This document shows positions 21,902 through 33,050 of a stretch of DNA of 61,232 nt, piece after piece. Numbering within the stretch: position 1 is the stretch's first letter; every line of letters starts with the position of its first letter. Source of the stretch: Neoechinorhynchus agilis (taxonomy: Eukaryota > Acanthocephala); the NCBI GenBank assembly GCA_051530055.1, contig JBMGUZ010000010.1:1-61232 (forward strand). The letters are read 5' to 3'. The position numbers and the translations under genes are program-made. Below the pieces are notes generated by a model that had not been told where the DNA came from, ran no database searches, and worked only from the letters and a program-made list of their open reading frames with translations.

Positions 21902-22660
21902 CTACTCATAGGTGATCAACTCCACAGCCACCTTTTTGTTCAGCCCAAAAGTTGAGAGCCCCGCCTTTTCCCTGGCTTCTTGCTTGTTCATCGATGATGA
22001 ACCGGAAAGGGCGAAGACGCTCCTCCGCTCCCACCACTCTCTCAGGGTTTGGGCGTGCTTCTGACTTTCTACGAGTTCGCCAGCATAACGGGCGATCACG
22101 CTTTTGAGCTCCCTGTCATCCTCGCAGGAAACCAATCCACGCACAGGATCCTCCCTGCCCCAAGAGCCCGCGGTCGGTTATTACTATCAATCGCCTCAAG
22201 CGGAATGCCAACTTGGGGTTGATGGCCCGCTCATCCACGAACCCTGTTTGCCTCATCTTATCCATTTGGGTTTTCGACATTGCCCAAAGGTTCAAAGGAC
22301 ACACATGCAGCCTGCTTGAATCCAGAAACTCTTGCAAGCCCTCGTCCCAGCAACACCCTAAGAGGAGCACTAAGTTAGTTGCGCAGATAACACATTTGCA
22401 AGATACATTTCTCTGCATTCGAAGGAAGTCACGAAGCTGTGAATCGCAGAAGTTAGTTTTTATTGCCATGATAAACTCCTTTTCATCTTTCAGCAATGCG
22501 ATCCAATCCGTTGCGAGAAGACATTGTGGTTTTGTTAGCAATATCCTGTTCATGGCCGCCGCTGCGCGTACAATGTTCCAATTCGGATGCCCCTCCTCCC
22601 TTGAGTCGCCAAAAACGAACAGGTCGGGCGTTAGCCATCGGCGCATTTGCACTTGACAAC
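21902..22660 (-). pseudogene. Toti-like virus fossil: polymerase N-terminal fragment
   Basis: Minus-strand coding homologous to the N-terminal part of the polymerase fossil at 44299-46885. Shared wording includes VFGDSREEGHPNW (FFGDERKKGHPNWAG there), ATNLVLLLGCCWDEGLQEFL and NPKLAFRLRRLIVITDR. The catalytic motifs are not present in this piece. It has a few breaks. It is clearly diverged from the 22865-23606 piece, so it represents another copy or another viral strain. It lies between two other fragments of the same viral group in one orientation. Confidence 0.7.
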
Positions 22661-22689
22661 AGGGTTTCGCGGAAGAGAAGAGGTGTTGC

Positions 22690-22920
22690 CGCTGCTGCAG
22701 GGCTCCTTATCTCCCAAATACGTTCATCGACCGCGGTTATGCTGATCGGTTGATGGTGAAGCTTCCAGGGCTGGCGGACCTGTCAACGCTGCTGAAGTAT
22801 TTCAAGCGGCTTGGCGGAGGGGAGAAGTGGGTCACAATTGGGGATCGGGTGTTAGGACGCGACCTCAATCCGGATGATTGGGAGTATCGCGGCCCCGGGG
22901 ATGACTTTTCCTCAACCTTC
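22690..22920 (+). other. Coding-like plus-strand segment between viral fossils
   Basis: A plus-strand frame reads YLPNTFIDRGYADRLMVKLP then GGEKWVTIGDRVLGRDLNP and DDWEYRGPGDD. It looks like protein, unlike the opposite strand here, but I do not recognise it. It is flanked on both sides by minus-strand viral polymerase fossils, so it may be an inverted scrap of the same or another virus. Confidence 0.3.
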
Positions 22921-23606
22921 CTGACCCGAACCTCGGCCCATCAAGCAGCGGGCCGGACCCCCCTGCGAAGGGACCCGGAAAGACCTGCTGAAAAGCGGTC
23001 GATGCTGCTAGGCGATTCTTCGGAGCCAAGCCATTCTTCCAAGCACACCCCAGAAGCAGAACCAGGTTCGTTACCGCTGTGATGTTCATTCCTGACTGGG
23101 CCGGCAGCACCTCTGCCAACAGCTCGCCTCGTTCTGAGAACACACGCACAAAGCACTTTATAGCCGACACGAGCGACAATTTCACTTTGTTTTCGTACCC
23201 TCTTGAATTCCCGAGCTGCCGCCTCTGGCAGACCCTCAAACGTTCGGAGTATTCGCAGCCAGGCTTCTGGTGTGAGAGCTTGCCCTATCTTCAAGCGTTC
23301 GATTCGTGATATACGCGCCAGTAAGCGGGTCCCTGCCCAGTTGGGGTGTCCACTCACTCGCTCGTCCCCGAAAAAGAACAAGTTAGGTGACAACAAACTC
23401 TTTATTACCTTGCTGCAACACTCCCCTCTCTTTTCCATTACTTCCCTCGTCGCCTGGAAGGCCTCCTTGAGGGTCCTATGTTGAGCGAAGATGCATCTAA
23501 GGCTGCATCCGCACTCTGCACAGTTCCCTCTCTCTGCTCTGTCGGGGCTTCTCCTGCTCGAAGAGTTCGAACCAGCCATAGAAGTGGCACAATCTGGAAT
23601 ACACAT
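22865..23606 (-). pseudogene. Toti-like virus fossil: second polymerase N-terminal fragment
   Basis: Minus-strand coding similar to the start of the 44.3-kb polymerase: FAQHRTLKEAFQATREVMEK, LSPNLFFFGDERVSGHPNW and GQALTPEAWLRILRTFEGLP. It begins overlapping, in a different frame, with the end of the capsid-type ORF at 23497-24470. This overlap is the gag-pol arrangement known in toti-like viruses, which express the polymerase by frameshifting or a related read-through. It is broken, with a handful of breaks. Confidence 0.7.
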
Positions 23607-24470
23607 CCCAGAGCACCGCCGAAGGGAGTTGCAAATCCTCGACGTCCTGATCCACGTCGAGGTTCCTATTATACGCGATGTGTGGCCTGTTCAGAGCGGG
23701 CCAGCATGTAGTTGCCACCAACATCTCATGGGAGAATGGGAACTCCCGGCTAACTGCCAATCCCATTGCCGCCACTGCCGTTTTGCCATCCCCGACCTGT
23801 GCAGGGATGTAGATCACATCCTTAGAGTCCACTGCTGCTTTCAGCAGCACATCACCATGATTCCCAGGAGAGTTGAGGTTTGAAGCCCGCAGGTGGTGGC
23901 CCCAGCCTATCCTGCGCCTTCCCTCGAAACCTAGTTCAATTAAGCTCTGAGCCACGAGCACTGCTGCCATTCTCATCACCAGCCTCATGGGAGACACTTT
24001 GGCATGACACAGGACCTGCACGGCCTTCGCATGTGCAGGCGAATAATGTTCGGGGCGCGCTCCGCCAATGAACATTGGCACACTTTTCAAGGATGACAAC
24101 CAAGCGTTGTCCTTGATGCTGTCCGCTAGCGGGGCCACCCCATCCGCTAGCTGAACATTGTGCAGGCCTCCCAGCTGGTGTGGGTAGTCACTATAAGTGC
24201 ACTCCACACCAGGGTCGTCCGCCACAATGTCCAGCACCAACTCCCTCTTCTCCTGCCGCCCACAGTCATTCATCAAGAACAAAAGAGTCAATTTGATCCG
24301 TTTTCCTCGTTCCGTGTCCGTGAAGGCCCATGCCTCCGGCAATTGGGCCAACTTATCCAATGGTGCTTTGGCACACAGCAAGTCAGGTGTGCGTGCCGCT
24401 GCTTCACTGTAGCCTCTAGAGGGCGTGCAGTGTTCATATTGATTTGAGTCGGCCTCCGGCGCGACTAAAT
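23497..24470 (-). pseudogene. Toti-like virus fossil: capsid-type ORF
   Basis: The longest capsid-type stretch of the group, with 294 codons open in the minus strand. It starts with CAKAPLDKLAQLPEAWAFTD and includes TLLFLMNDCGRQEKRELVLD, AQVGDGKTAVAAMGLAVSRE and QLPSAVLWDVYSRLCHFYGW. Homologous wording is found at 39319-40094 (NLPAAELWDTYSRICHHYGW) and at 42539-43400 (CAKAPMDKLALLPEAWAF). In dsRNA viruses of this type the capsid ORF precedes and overlaps the polymerase, as it does here with 22865-23606. It is well preserved for a fossil, with few breaks in this section, so it may be younger than its neighbours. Confidence 0.65.
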
Positions 24471-24474
24471 CAGC

Positions 24475-27100
24475 TGTTGAGAAAAATTGTGGGTGGATTA
24501 TTCGAAATCAGCAGATAGTCGAGAAACATAATTCTTAGCAACATTCAAGTCATAACCAATATTGGACAAGAAGACCGGAACTCGGAGAGCGGCATCTAAC
24601 CGATCACGATGAACCATCCACAAAGAATCATCCCCATATGTGCCATGATACCAGGATTTGGGGCAAAGGTCAGGATCATAGCCGCTCGATTCAACGAATA
24701 GTTTAAGACTGTGTCAAGCACAGCACTCCATTTCCACCCAGAGGGAAGACCCCTAGATGAGAGCAAAGATGAAAGCCCTGCAAATCGCGCACTATCGCCG
24801 GCGCAACTAGACTACCTGCTATCACGCCAGATCGACCTCGGGGCTCGGACCTCCGCCATAAGACACACGTACAAGATCAAAGACTTAACGACCCGGACTG
24901 GTGCTCATCAAACTTAGAATGATCTAGCTGTATAGAGAAGTCAGTTCCGCTATCAACCCGTGAACCGAAGAACCTGCCGCCACGCCTCGGGAGTGGAAAA
25001 TATAGGACTAACCACCTCAACACCGTCAATCTTGGTCGTTCGGGGAGCTCCTAGACATTTCCCAACCCATATCTGGCGTAAATACGTGCTGTCGTCCGAG
25101 CGCATAATATGGCGAGATTTACCAATCTCATCGTATTTCGGAGCCGAGTACATACTTTCCCTTGATGGTCGGGAGATAATTTTAGACAAATAGAAATCAG
25201 ATGCCCATAAAGCCAACGAGGCCTTAGTCTTCGGAAGACGATCTCCAGGAGGCGTAGGGGCAGAAGCATAGACGTGTCTATCCGACGCTCCCGTGGTAGA
25301 CCATGTGCGCAAGGAAAGAAATCACTAGGAACCAGAGCCTCATCTATACGCGTTGATGAAAACGTAGCCTCTAGATGGGCCACGGCTTCGACGTAACAGA
25401 TACGCTCCCACATGTCTGGTCTTGGGCAAGAAGCGGGAGCATTTAAGTGACCCAGCCATGCTTGAGTGGAGCGAAATGCTTCCTCTCTACCCTCCAGAGG
25501 AAAGTGACCAAACCACCGATGCACATCGACCAACATACCCATCTCGGGACACGAGCGTGCATTAGCCTTGGCTATAGATGAGACCCACTTCAACCATCCG
25601 ATGCAATCCTCAAAATAATCAAGACGAGATAGAGAATCAAGCAACCAATCCAAGATTTGAGAATAACCAGAGTAGGCTACAAGATCGACACATCGCGCCG
25701 CCCGCGCACCATACCCCGTCGGAGGGGGGATATATCTGAGCGACACTCCTGCCTCCCGTTCGAGCCAGTCCGTGTGCCCTGCATAAGCGTAGTATAGTTA
25801 GAGACGTCCAATCGCTCTTTAAAGAGCGGCCACGAGAGAAGGTCGTCTACGGTACCTTGCTTCCATAAAGATACGCCCGTTCCGATACTTTCAGACCAGC
25901 GCCTAAGCTCAAGGGCACTCTCCTTATAGGTAGCTCGGCAATAGTGAGTGAAGCAATGCACACATTCAATAGCCATAACTAAATTGGACACAGAAGAGGG
26001 CCTGCCCGCGCGATCTAGAAGTCGTCCATCCGTCTCCACCACATCATCCGCTAGATAAGGACTAAGAAACGCTGCCACCTCAGCAGGGGATGCCTGAAGA
26101 TCATAAAACTTAATGATCCGCACAGCGCTAGCGAGACAATCCGGAGAAGGCGCTGGCAATAGCTCAGAGAGTAACGTCCTTATCAAGAGGCCCCAAGGCC
26201 CTGACCCGCCTGCCTCCAACCATCGCGCAATGGGAGGAGACGACAAGCCTAGCGAACGCCATATCCGTTCGCCGTTGCCATGCCTTTAAGCATCGGCATC
26301 CCCTCCAGCCGGCTCGCTCATCCCTTCTACTCGGCCTTGTACCGTGTGAGAAGATTGAGGAGCTTGTCGGCTAAAATGAGTATAATTCTCATGTCGCAAC
26401 TCCCCTCCAGATGCAAGACTATTGCCGATCAAATTCGTGAATCCGGGCCTTTCGCCAAAACTAACTCTTTCAGCGACGTGTATGTAGCGCACACCGTACT
26501 GAGTCTTCAGATCCAACGCGGGGCATTTACGCGCACTGACCACGCCATAGCCAGTAGTAATCAAGGGGTAATTCTGGCGTTCATCGCCAACAACCTGACA
26601 CCAAGTGAAACGAGCAAAGAACCCTCTCGGCAATGTCTGCCTCTCGTCATCAGAAAATCTCGATTCACAGATATCAAACACCAAATCAAATTAGTGTTAA
26701 AATACTTACGAGCCAGAACCTCATCATCGAGTGTAAACCTAAAATACTCAGGAACACACATTGACACTCTCCCCCCTCCTGCATCGTATGTTAATCCGGA
26801 GAATTTCAAGGGATCGCCAAATATATGGGTAAGATAGTGCCAGAACTCAATTGTTCTGCGTCCATGTTCTGAAAATGAACCTTAGACCATCATCATCCAG
26901 CTAACGAAGAAGAGGCCACCTCACCCCACATTGTAGTCACACACCCAAAAACCATTGTAGTCAGACCAACCCGACCATCGGGCGGATTACCCAGAATACG
27001 TCTAGAATCAAGGTTGAAATCCAGCAGAGAAGCCCGCCCAGAACCAAGAGCGCTACAATTGAGAGCATTTCCAAAAGAGGCTGTCTCACCACTCAGTCAG
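24475..27100 (-). pseudogene. Fossil of a second dsRNA-type virus (YGDDS polymerase)
   Basis: Minus strand. Near 24955-24900 lies a motif A-like IQLDHSKFDEHQS. Near 24760-24700 is motif B, GLPSGWKWSAVLDTVLNYS. Near 24620 is motif C, TYGDDSLWMVHRDR, followed by NIGYDLNVAKNYVSRL. These are the catalytic boxes of an RNA-dependent RNA polymerase. They differ from the toti-like one at 45.5-45.9 kb (motif C SGDDEV). Upstream coding at 24950-26250 (for example MLVDVHRWFGHFPLEGREEA) is probably the polymerase N-terminal half, and 26280-27100 further viral coding. GDDS is usual in partiti-like viruses, while SGWKW recalls toti-like ones; the family is unresolved. Broken, at least five breaks; probably older than the 44-kb fossil. 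Confidence 0.6.
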
Positions 27101-27299
27101 TCGCCAGCCACGAATTCATCATAATTGTAGATGGATGGCGACCGTCGATGCCAGACACAAATGTACAAATGGCTTGACGTGTAGAAGGGCGTATGCGGTG
27201 GTGTTGAAACTTACACCGTGAGGTGGAGTGGAGCCGCCGCTAGTGCAGATCTTGGTGGTAGTAGCAAGTATTCAAATGCGAGCATTGAAGACTGAAGTG

Positions 27300-29399
27300 G
27301 AGAAAGGTTCCATGTGAACAACATTTGGACATGGATCAGCCGATCCTAAGAAAACGTGCAGACCTAATTGATAGCTCTCTGAGAACGACAGAGAAGCATG
27401 TGGTAAAAAATGTTCATGCTGGTGTGACGTAATTTAAAGCTCTATGAGGTGGTCCGAGTAGCCTGCGGTGCAGAAGGGTTCATGTTGTTGACCTAATTGA
27501 TAGCTCTCTTAGAACGACAGAGAAGCATGTGGTAAAAAGGGTTCATGATGGTGTGACGTAATTAAAAGCTCTATGAGCTGGTCCGAGTAGCCTGCGGGCT
27601 TCTGTGTTGACCTAATTGATAGCTCTCTTAGAACGACAGAGAAGCATGTGTAAAAAGGTTCATGATGGTGTGACGTAATTGAAAGCTCTATGAGTGGTCC
27701 GAGTAGCCTGCGGGTTTATGTTGTTGACCTAATTGATAGCTCTCTTAGAACGACAGAGAAGCATGTGATAAAAAGTGTTCATGGTTGTGTGATGTAATTG
27801 AAAGCTCTATGAGGTTGTCCGAGTAGCCTGCGGTTCAAAAAGATTCCTATTGTTGACCTAATTGATAGCTCACCGAGAACGACAGAGAAGCATGTGGTAA
27901 AAAGGGTTCATGATGGTGTGACGTAATTTAAAGCTCTATGAGGTGGTCCGAGTAGCCTGCGGTGCAAAAAGGTTCGTGCTGTTGACCTAATTTATAGCTC
28001 TCTTAGAACGACAGAGAAGCATGTGGTAAAAAGTGTTCACGATGGTGTGACGTAATTGAAAGCTCTATGAGGTTGTCCGAGTAGCCTGCGGTGCAGAAGG
28101 GTTCATGTTGTTGACCTAATTGATAGCTCTCTGAGAACGACAGAGAAGCATGTGGTAAAAAGGGTTCATGATGGTGTGACGTAATTGAAAGCTCTAAAAG
28201 CTGGTCCGAGTAGCCTGCGGTGCAAAAAGGTTCCTGTTGTTGACCTAATTGATAGCTCTCTTAGAACGACAGAGAAGCATGTGGTAAAAAGGGTTCACGA
28301 TGGTGTGACGTAATTGAAAGCTCTATGAGGTTGTCCGAGTAGCCTGCGGTGCAAAAGGGTTCATGTTGTTGACCTAATTGATAGCTCTCTGAGAACGACA
28401 GAGAAGCATGTGGTAAAAAGGGTTCACGATGGTGTGACGTAATTGAAAGCTCCATGAGGTTGTCCGAGTAGCCTGCGGTGCAGAAGGGTTCATAATGTTG
28501 ACCTAATTGATAGCTCTCTGAGAACGACAGAGAAGCATGTGGTAAAAAGGGTTCATGATGGTGTGACGTAATTGAAAGCTCTATGAGGTTGTCCGAGTAG
28601 CCTGCGGTGCAAAAATGTTCGTGTTGTTGACCTAATTGATAGCTCTCTTAGAACGACAGAGAAGCATGTGGTAAAAAGGGTTCACGATGGTGTGACGTAA
28701 TTGAAAGCTCCATGAGGTTGTCCGAGTAGCCTGCGGTGCAGAAGGGTTCATAATGTTGACCAAATTGATAGCTCTCTGAGAACGACAGAGAAGCATGTGG
28801 TAAAAAGGGTTCATGATGGTGTGACGTAATTGAAAGCTCTATGAGGTTGTCCGAGTAGCCTGCGGTGCAAAAATGTTCGTGTTGTTGACCTAATTGATAG
28901 CTCTCTTAGAACGACAGAGAAGCATGTGGTAAAAAGGGTTCACGATGGTGTGACGTAATTGAAAGCTCTATGAGGTTGTCCGAGAGCCTGCGGTGCAAAA
29001 AGGTTCTGTTGTTGACCTAATTGATAGCTCCTAGAACGACAGGAAGCATGTGTAAAAAGGGTTCACGATGGTGTGACGTAATTGAAAGCTCTATGAGGTT
29101 GTCCGAGTAGCCTACGGTGCAGAAGGGTTCATGTTGTTGACCTAATTGATAGCTCTCTGAGAACGACAAAGAAGCATGTGGTAAAAAGGGTTCATGATGT
29201 TGTGACGTAATTGAAAGCTCTATGAGCTGGGCCGAGTAGGCTGCGGGCTCATGTTGTTGACCTAATTGATAGCTCTCTGAGAACGACAGAGAAGCATGTG
29301 GTAAAAATGGTTCATGATGTTGTGACGTAATTGAAAGCTCTATGAGCTGGGCCGAGAAGCGTGCGGTGCAAAAAGGTTCATGTTGTTGACCTAATTGAT
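27300..29399 (+). repeat. 129-bp satellite array 1 (about 16 units)
   Basis: A tandem array with period 129 bp (for example starts at 28111, 28240 and 28369). Each unit reads ttgacctaattgatagctct, a segment with gaacgacagagaagcatg, then gtgacgtaattgaaagctct and tagcctgcggtgcaaaaagg. Units differ by a few substitutions and 1-5 bp indels, and the first few are shorter and more diverged. The left edge fades into unique DNA at about 27230-27340. The right edge is abrupt, at 29399/29400 inside the Tc1 remnant. Each unit is itself a diverged dimer of about 64-65 bp. Confidence 0.9.
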
Positions 29400-29992
29400 G
29401 AGCTCAAGAGGCGGCGCCCACAGTCGGTCGTTCTGGTGATTGGGACGGCGGATCGAGTAGACGTAAAACTCGTCCGATGGAGCGAGGTATAGAGCATCTT
29501 CCTCGTCCCACTCTCGGAGGAAGTTGGCGACCCAACGTCTGTTCTCCCGGGCATCCTCAGAGAACAGAGGTTTGCGGATTACATGAAAGGGCTTCAGCCC
29601 CATCCGAATGAGTTCCCGGTGAATCGTCATGTGAGATCGCACCTTGCCGCGCTCTCTCTCGAGCAGCTTTGTCACTCCGCGGACGCTGCGACGCTGCTTT
29701 CCCACCTCCGCTTGATGATCGCCTTCGACTGGTCGGACAGGGTGCGGCTGCCGAGTACAGGGTTCTGAATCATTCCACAGTTGTACACATAGCCGTTCCA
29801 GTTGAACTTCACGAACTGTTCACTGCGATTGATGCGCTTGGCCACCCAGGGGCGAGTGTTGAACTTGGCGCCGGCATCGCGAACCTCCCGGAACGTGATG
29901 GCACGGATACGGTCAACGTGCCGCGCTTCCTCGCTGTCGAATGCAGCCATCTGTGGGCAAAGTTATATATCGTTAGAAGCGCATTGAAATAA
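29400..29992 (-). mobile_element. Tc1/mariner transposase remnant, second copy
   Basis: Nearly identical to 1921-2513. The minus-strand frames give the N-terminal helix-turn-helix (29950-29672) and the segment up to APSDEFYVYSIRRPNHQND (29705-29391), with a few substitutions relative to the first copy. The C-terminal part present at 1863-1920 is missing because satellite array 1 begins exactly there. It shares the internal deletion of the first copy, so the two come from one duplicated block rather than separate transpositions. Confidence 0.75.
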
Positions 29993-31010
29993 GCTTTCAA
30001 ACAGTGAAAACCGCATCAGAATATCTGTTATAGTTTTCCTTGTGGAGGTGGGTACTAAGGGTTTGTTACACCCTGAATATTACCCTGTTCAGCCGTTAGC
30101 CGAACTCAATTTCGGACTCGTGGACCAAACTTCGAGAATGTCATTTAAAGAGATATCATTACGATTACGTATTAGTTTACGCTTTTTGACTCTTAAATGA
30201 GAGCTATGGATATTCCTGGTAAATATCGAGTGAGCTTAAAAGGTTGGTCGCCCCCACAGTTCCACGGCAACACCTCAACATTGCCTACCTTCTCCTGAGC
30301 CATCGAGTCAGAGTTTCTTAGCATTGTCATTTGAAACCGTTGTAGATCAGCCTGGATTGGGTTTCAATTATTCTTGCAACGAATTCAGAAGTTGATTGAT
30401 CTTCATCATCACAACATCATGTATTACCCTGTTCAATGGCCTAACAAGAAATATGGCTACCCTTCGATATATTGTATAATATAATACTTTTATTTTTTGT
30501 CATAATGCAAAAGGCGTAAAGCAATTTCGTCCCTTAGGAAAATTTTACTTTCATCATGATCTAGATCCATTACAGTTTAGTCTAATTTTCTTTTAAATAG
30601 GGTAGAGTCTGTAACATGATCTACAATCATCTCCTCGTCGGACTCTGATGTGATGACATCGCAGTAGTTAGTTTATGTTTCTAAAAACTCACAAACCACA
30701 CACGCGATATATAGTAATCGTGTTATTGATCGGCGCTTTGTGTAGTGAGTGAATTATCGATCTCCGCTTAACATTTAAATACCGTCACTCACCACGTGGT
30801 GTAACAGTCTCTTTCTTTTTTTTACATAATATTTTAGCAAATTAATTTCTTCATCTTTCTCTTCGGAGTCCTCTCGTAGATCGAGACTATGGAATTCTGT
30901 ATGGACATCGGCCTAACATCGTTGGCTGACGATATTTTTCGATGCTTATTTTTAACCAGGAAAATGCGTTTGGCAATATAATCGACAACAACTGTTGTGG
31001 CGGAGCCCGT
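29993..31010 (-). mobile_element. Second copy of the LINE block (ORF1/ORF2 junction and RT scrap)
   Basis: 29993-30721 follows 2514-3256 base for base apart from small changes, including the LINE ORF1/ORF2 junction near 30240-30440. 30871-31005 matches 3641-3785, the reverse-transcriptase fingers with RPISIQ wording. The 3257-3640 stretch of the first copy is absent here and replaced by about 150 bp of unmatched AT-rich DNA (30722-30870). The block was duplicated in direct orientation and one copy was later rearranged. Confidence 0.7.
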
Positions 31011-31560
31011 ACCAAGGTCGTTGCTAAAATGACAACATTCTCCTCGGATAAAACATTCGTGGCCTTAAAGGAAGCTGAATTATTATTTGACGACGAGAGA
31101 TTTTTGGACATCTCTATTCTAGGCACCAGCCACCCTCGTCCAGGGGACTAAACTTTTCTTGGTTGCTATTCGCCACCATTGGGAGCAATAAGGAACCAAG
31201 GTTCCAATCTTTCGCATATCGCACATCATCTGATATCGAGTTAGGCATGGCCAATAAAGGGAAGACCAAAACTAAGCTGCCACCTCATCACCCCCGAACG
31301 AGCCATGAATAATTATTTCCTATATTATTTCAGAAGGTGGGGCTTAGTCGTTGCGTAATTGCGCTTTGAAACAATTGTCAGGAATGAGTCACTTGCTTCA
31401 AGCCAAATTAAAAAACTGTGTACGCAGCCAATTTGAATTTTCTGCTCAATAGGATGTTCTTAAAGAGGTTCCATAGGATCGCATCATGCCCACAAATCTT
31501 GAAAAATGTGGCTTGTGAGGAAACTACTAGTCTCAGATGCCAACTCTTCTTTGCTATGCA
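31011..31560. other. Low-information stretch
   Basis: A plus-strand frame at about 31029-31151 reads VALKEAELLFDDERFLDISI, which I do not recognise. 31380-31560 on the minus strand reads vaguely like the downstream part of the LINE at 31.57-33.05 kb (TSHIFQDLW), with many stops. Nothing firmer can be supported. Confidence 0.3.
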
Positions 31561-31565
31561 GAAAT

Positions 31566-33050
31566 CTAAGAATGAACTACCGTTAGCATGAGAGAAAATT
31601 GGAAAAGGGGGGCAAATAACCTCGTGGTGATCAGTGGTACGTGAGATCGCTCGAGTCCACTTCCCAGAGGGTTCTTTAAATCCCCGAATAAGAGATCAAC
31701 ACCCGAGAGCAACAGACATTTCAGCGCTTCTTTGTTAACTCTAAGATGAATTTTCTTAGGTCGAACATAGACATTTGCTACTAATATTTTTTTACCGTCG
31801 TGGATTATTGAGAAAAAAGCGTAAGATAGATCCGAACTGACAAAGTTACAGATGAGCACAGGAAAAAGACTGGTTTTTAAGATCGACAGAAGGCCCTGGG
31901 AATGGAGCTTAGATGAAGGAGTAATGAATATTAAGAAATTCAAGTCGAGATTCGCGATAGAGTTGGGTAGATCTTCCATGCGATACGCGCATTTAGCTTC
32001 TTGAATAAAGATTTGCTCGGCATTATGGGCTGCGAATGCTATATTTGACAAACCGGCGCGACCGCCTGCGTTCCACTGCACCAATCTTAATTCTGTCATA
32101 AGACAGCGATCCGCCCTTTGATTAAATCTGAGATACCCTCGGCGCAAATTTTTCTTTGCTCGTCGATTATTTGTGTCACGAAAATTTCGTCGTCGTTCAT
32201 ATCGACTTCTGCCCCTACACCAACAGATTCCTACGGTTGATCAAGAGGTCTTTTGACAACTGTAGGTGTACAGTCGACCGATGCTTGGTTCAGCCGACTG
32301 AAGCTCTGTAGGTTGGTGGAGCTAAGGAAACCTAGATGCTTCTCTATGCATTTTTCCAGATTGCTGATAGCTGTCGCAATTCTTCAATCAATCATCTTCA
32401 ATAGATTCACCGAGAAGTCATTCAGAATGCGGTCTCAGATAGCTACGATCGATCATCTTGTTTGAGTGATTGGAAGTGGAATGACGGACAGAAATGGAAG
32501 GCGACCTATGTGGGCTAGTTCTGGAAATGGAATTGCTGACCGGATGAGCTCCATTACTGATCTGCATCCCCGACAGTTGCTTCTGGGCCCAGTTAGCGTA
32601 TTCTTTGAAAGCCAAGCATGACTTCGCGAAGGCACAATGACCAATCTTGTAATAATTCGAACATTGCTTGAACTTTTTAGAGCGCAATAAGCACAGATGA
32701 TCTTTTTATGGACACTGTTGTATCCATCGTCTCCATTTTTATGAAATCTCATTTTCGGTAAATCTTATCTCCATTGAATTGAAAAAACGCCTTCTAGATA
32801 TAGGCATGTGTCGTGATTTGATAGTAGCTTTCACTACTGCTCTGGGGATCGGTTTCCCACTTTTGTTGGATTTTAGGAAGAAGACATACAGTTGAACTTG
32901 TCTTCGAAGGCCCCCTTATCGTCAATATCGGGAGAAAGGCCGGAAGCTATGACTGTGGATTCGTATGATGAATTGTGAATCGAGGCTTTTGATTGTTCGC
33001 GCGTGGCTAAAAAAGATTCGAATTGTCGTCTGAATTTATCATTCATCAGG
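31566..33050 (-). mobile_element. LINE fragment: ORF1 zinc knuckle and ORF2 endonuclease
   Basis: Minus strand. About 33050-32880 gives an ORF1 segment (LMNDKFRRQFESFLATREQS). 32750-32560 holds a Cys/His-rich zone across two frames (ICAYCALK; KQCSNYYKIGHCAFAKSC; AFKEYANWAQKQLSGMQ). 32147-31566 holds the endonuclease start (TELRLVQWNAGGRAGLSNIA, IFIQEAKCAYRM) with VANVYVRPKK and LLFGDLKNPLG, a GDFN-type box reading GDLKN. There are several frame changes. The ORF1 side runs directly into the 48-bp minisatellite, which may have grown within it. Confidence 0.65.

Noticed and set aside
22213-24447. Several plus-strand frames of 70-150 codons over the viral fossils
   Set aside because: They are shadows of the GC-rich minus-strand viral coding, which aligns between several copies in this window.
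27300-29399. CRISPR-like array of direct repeats
   Set aside because: The whole 129-bp unit is repeated, with no unique spacers and no cas genes, in a clearly eukaryotic setting. It is a satellite.
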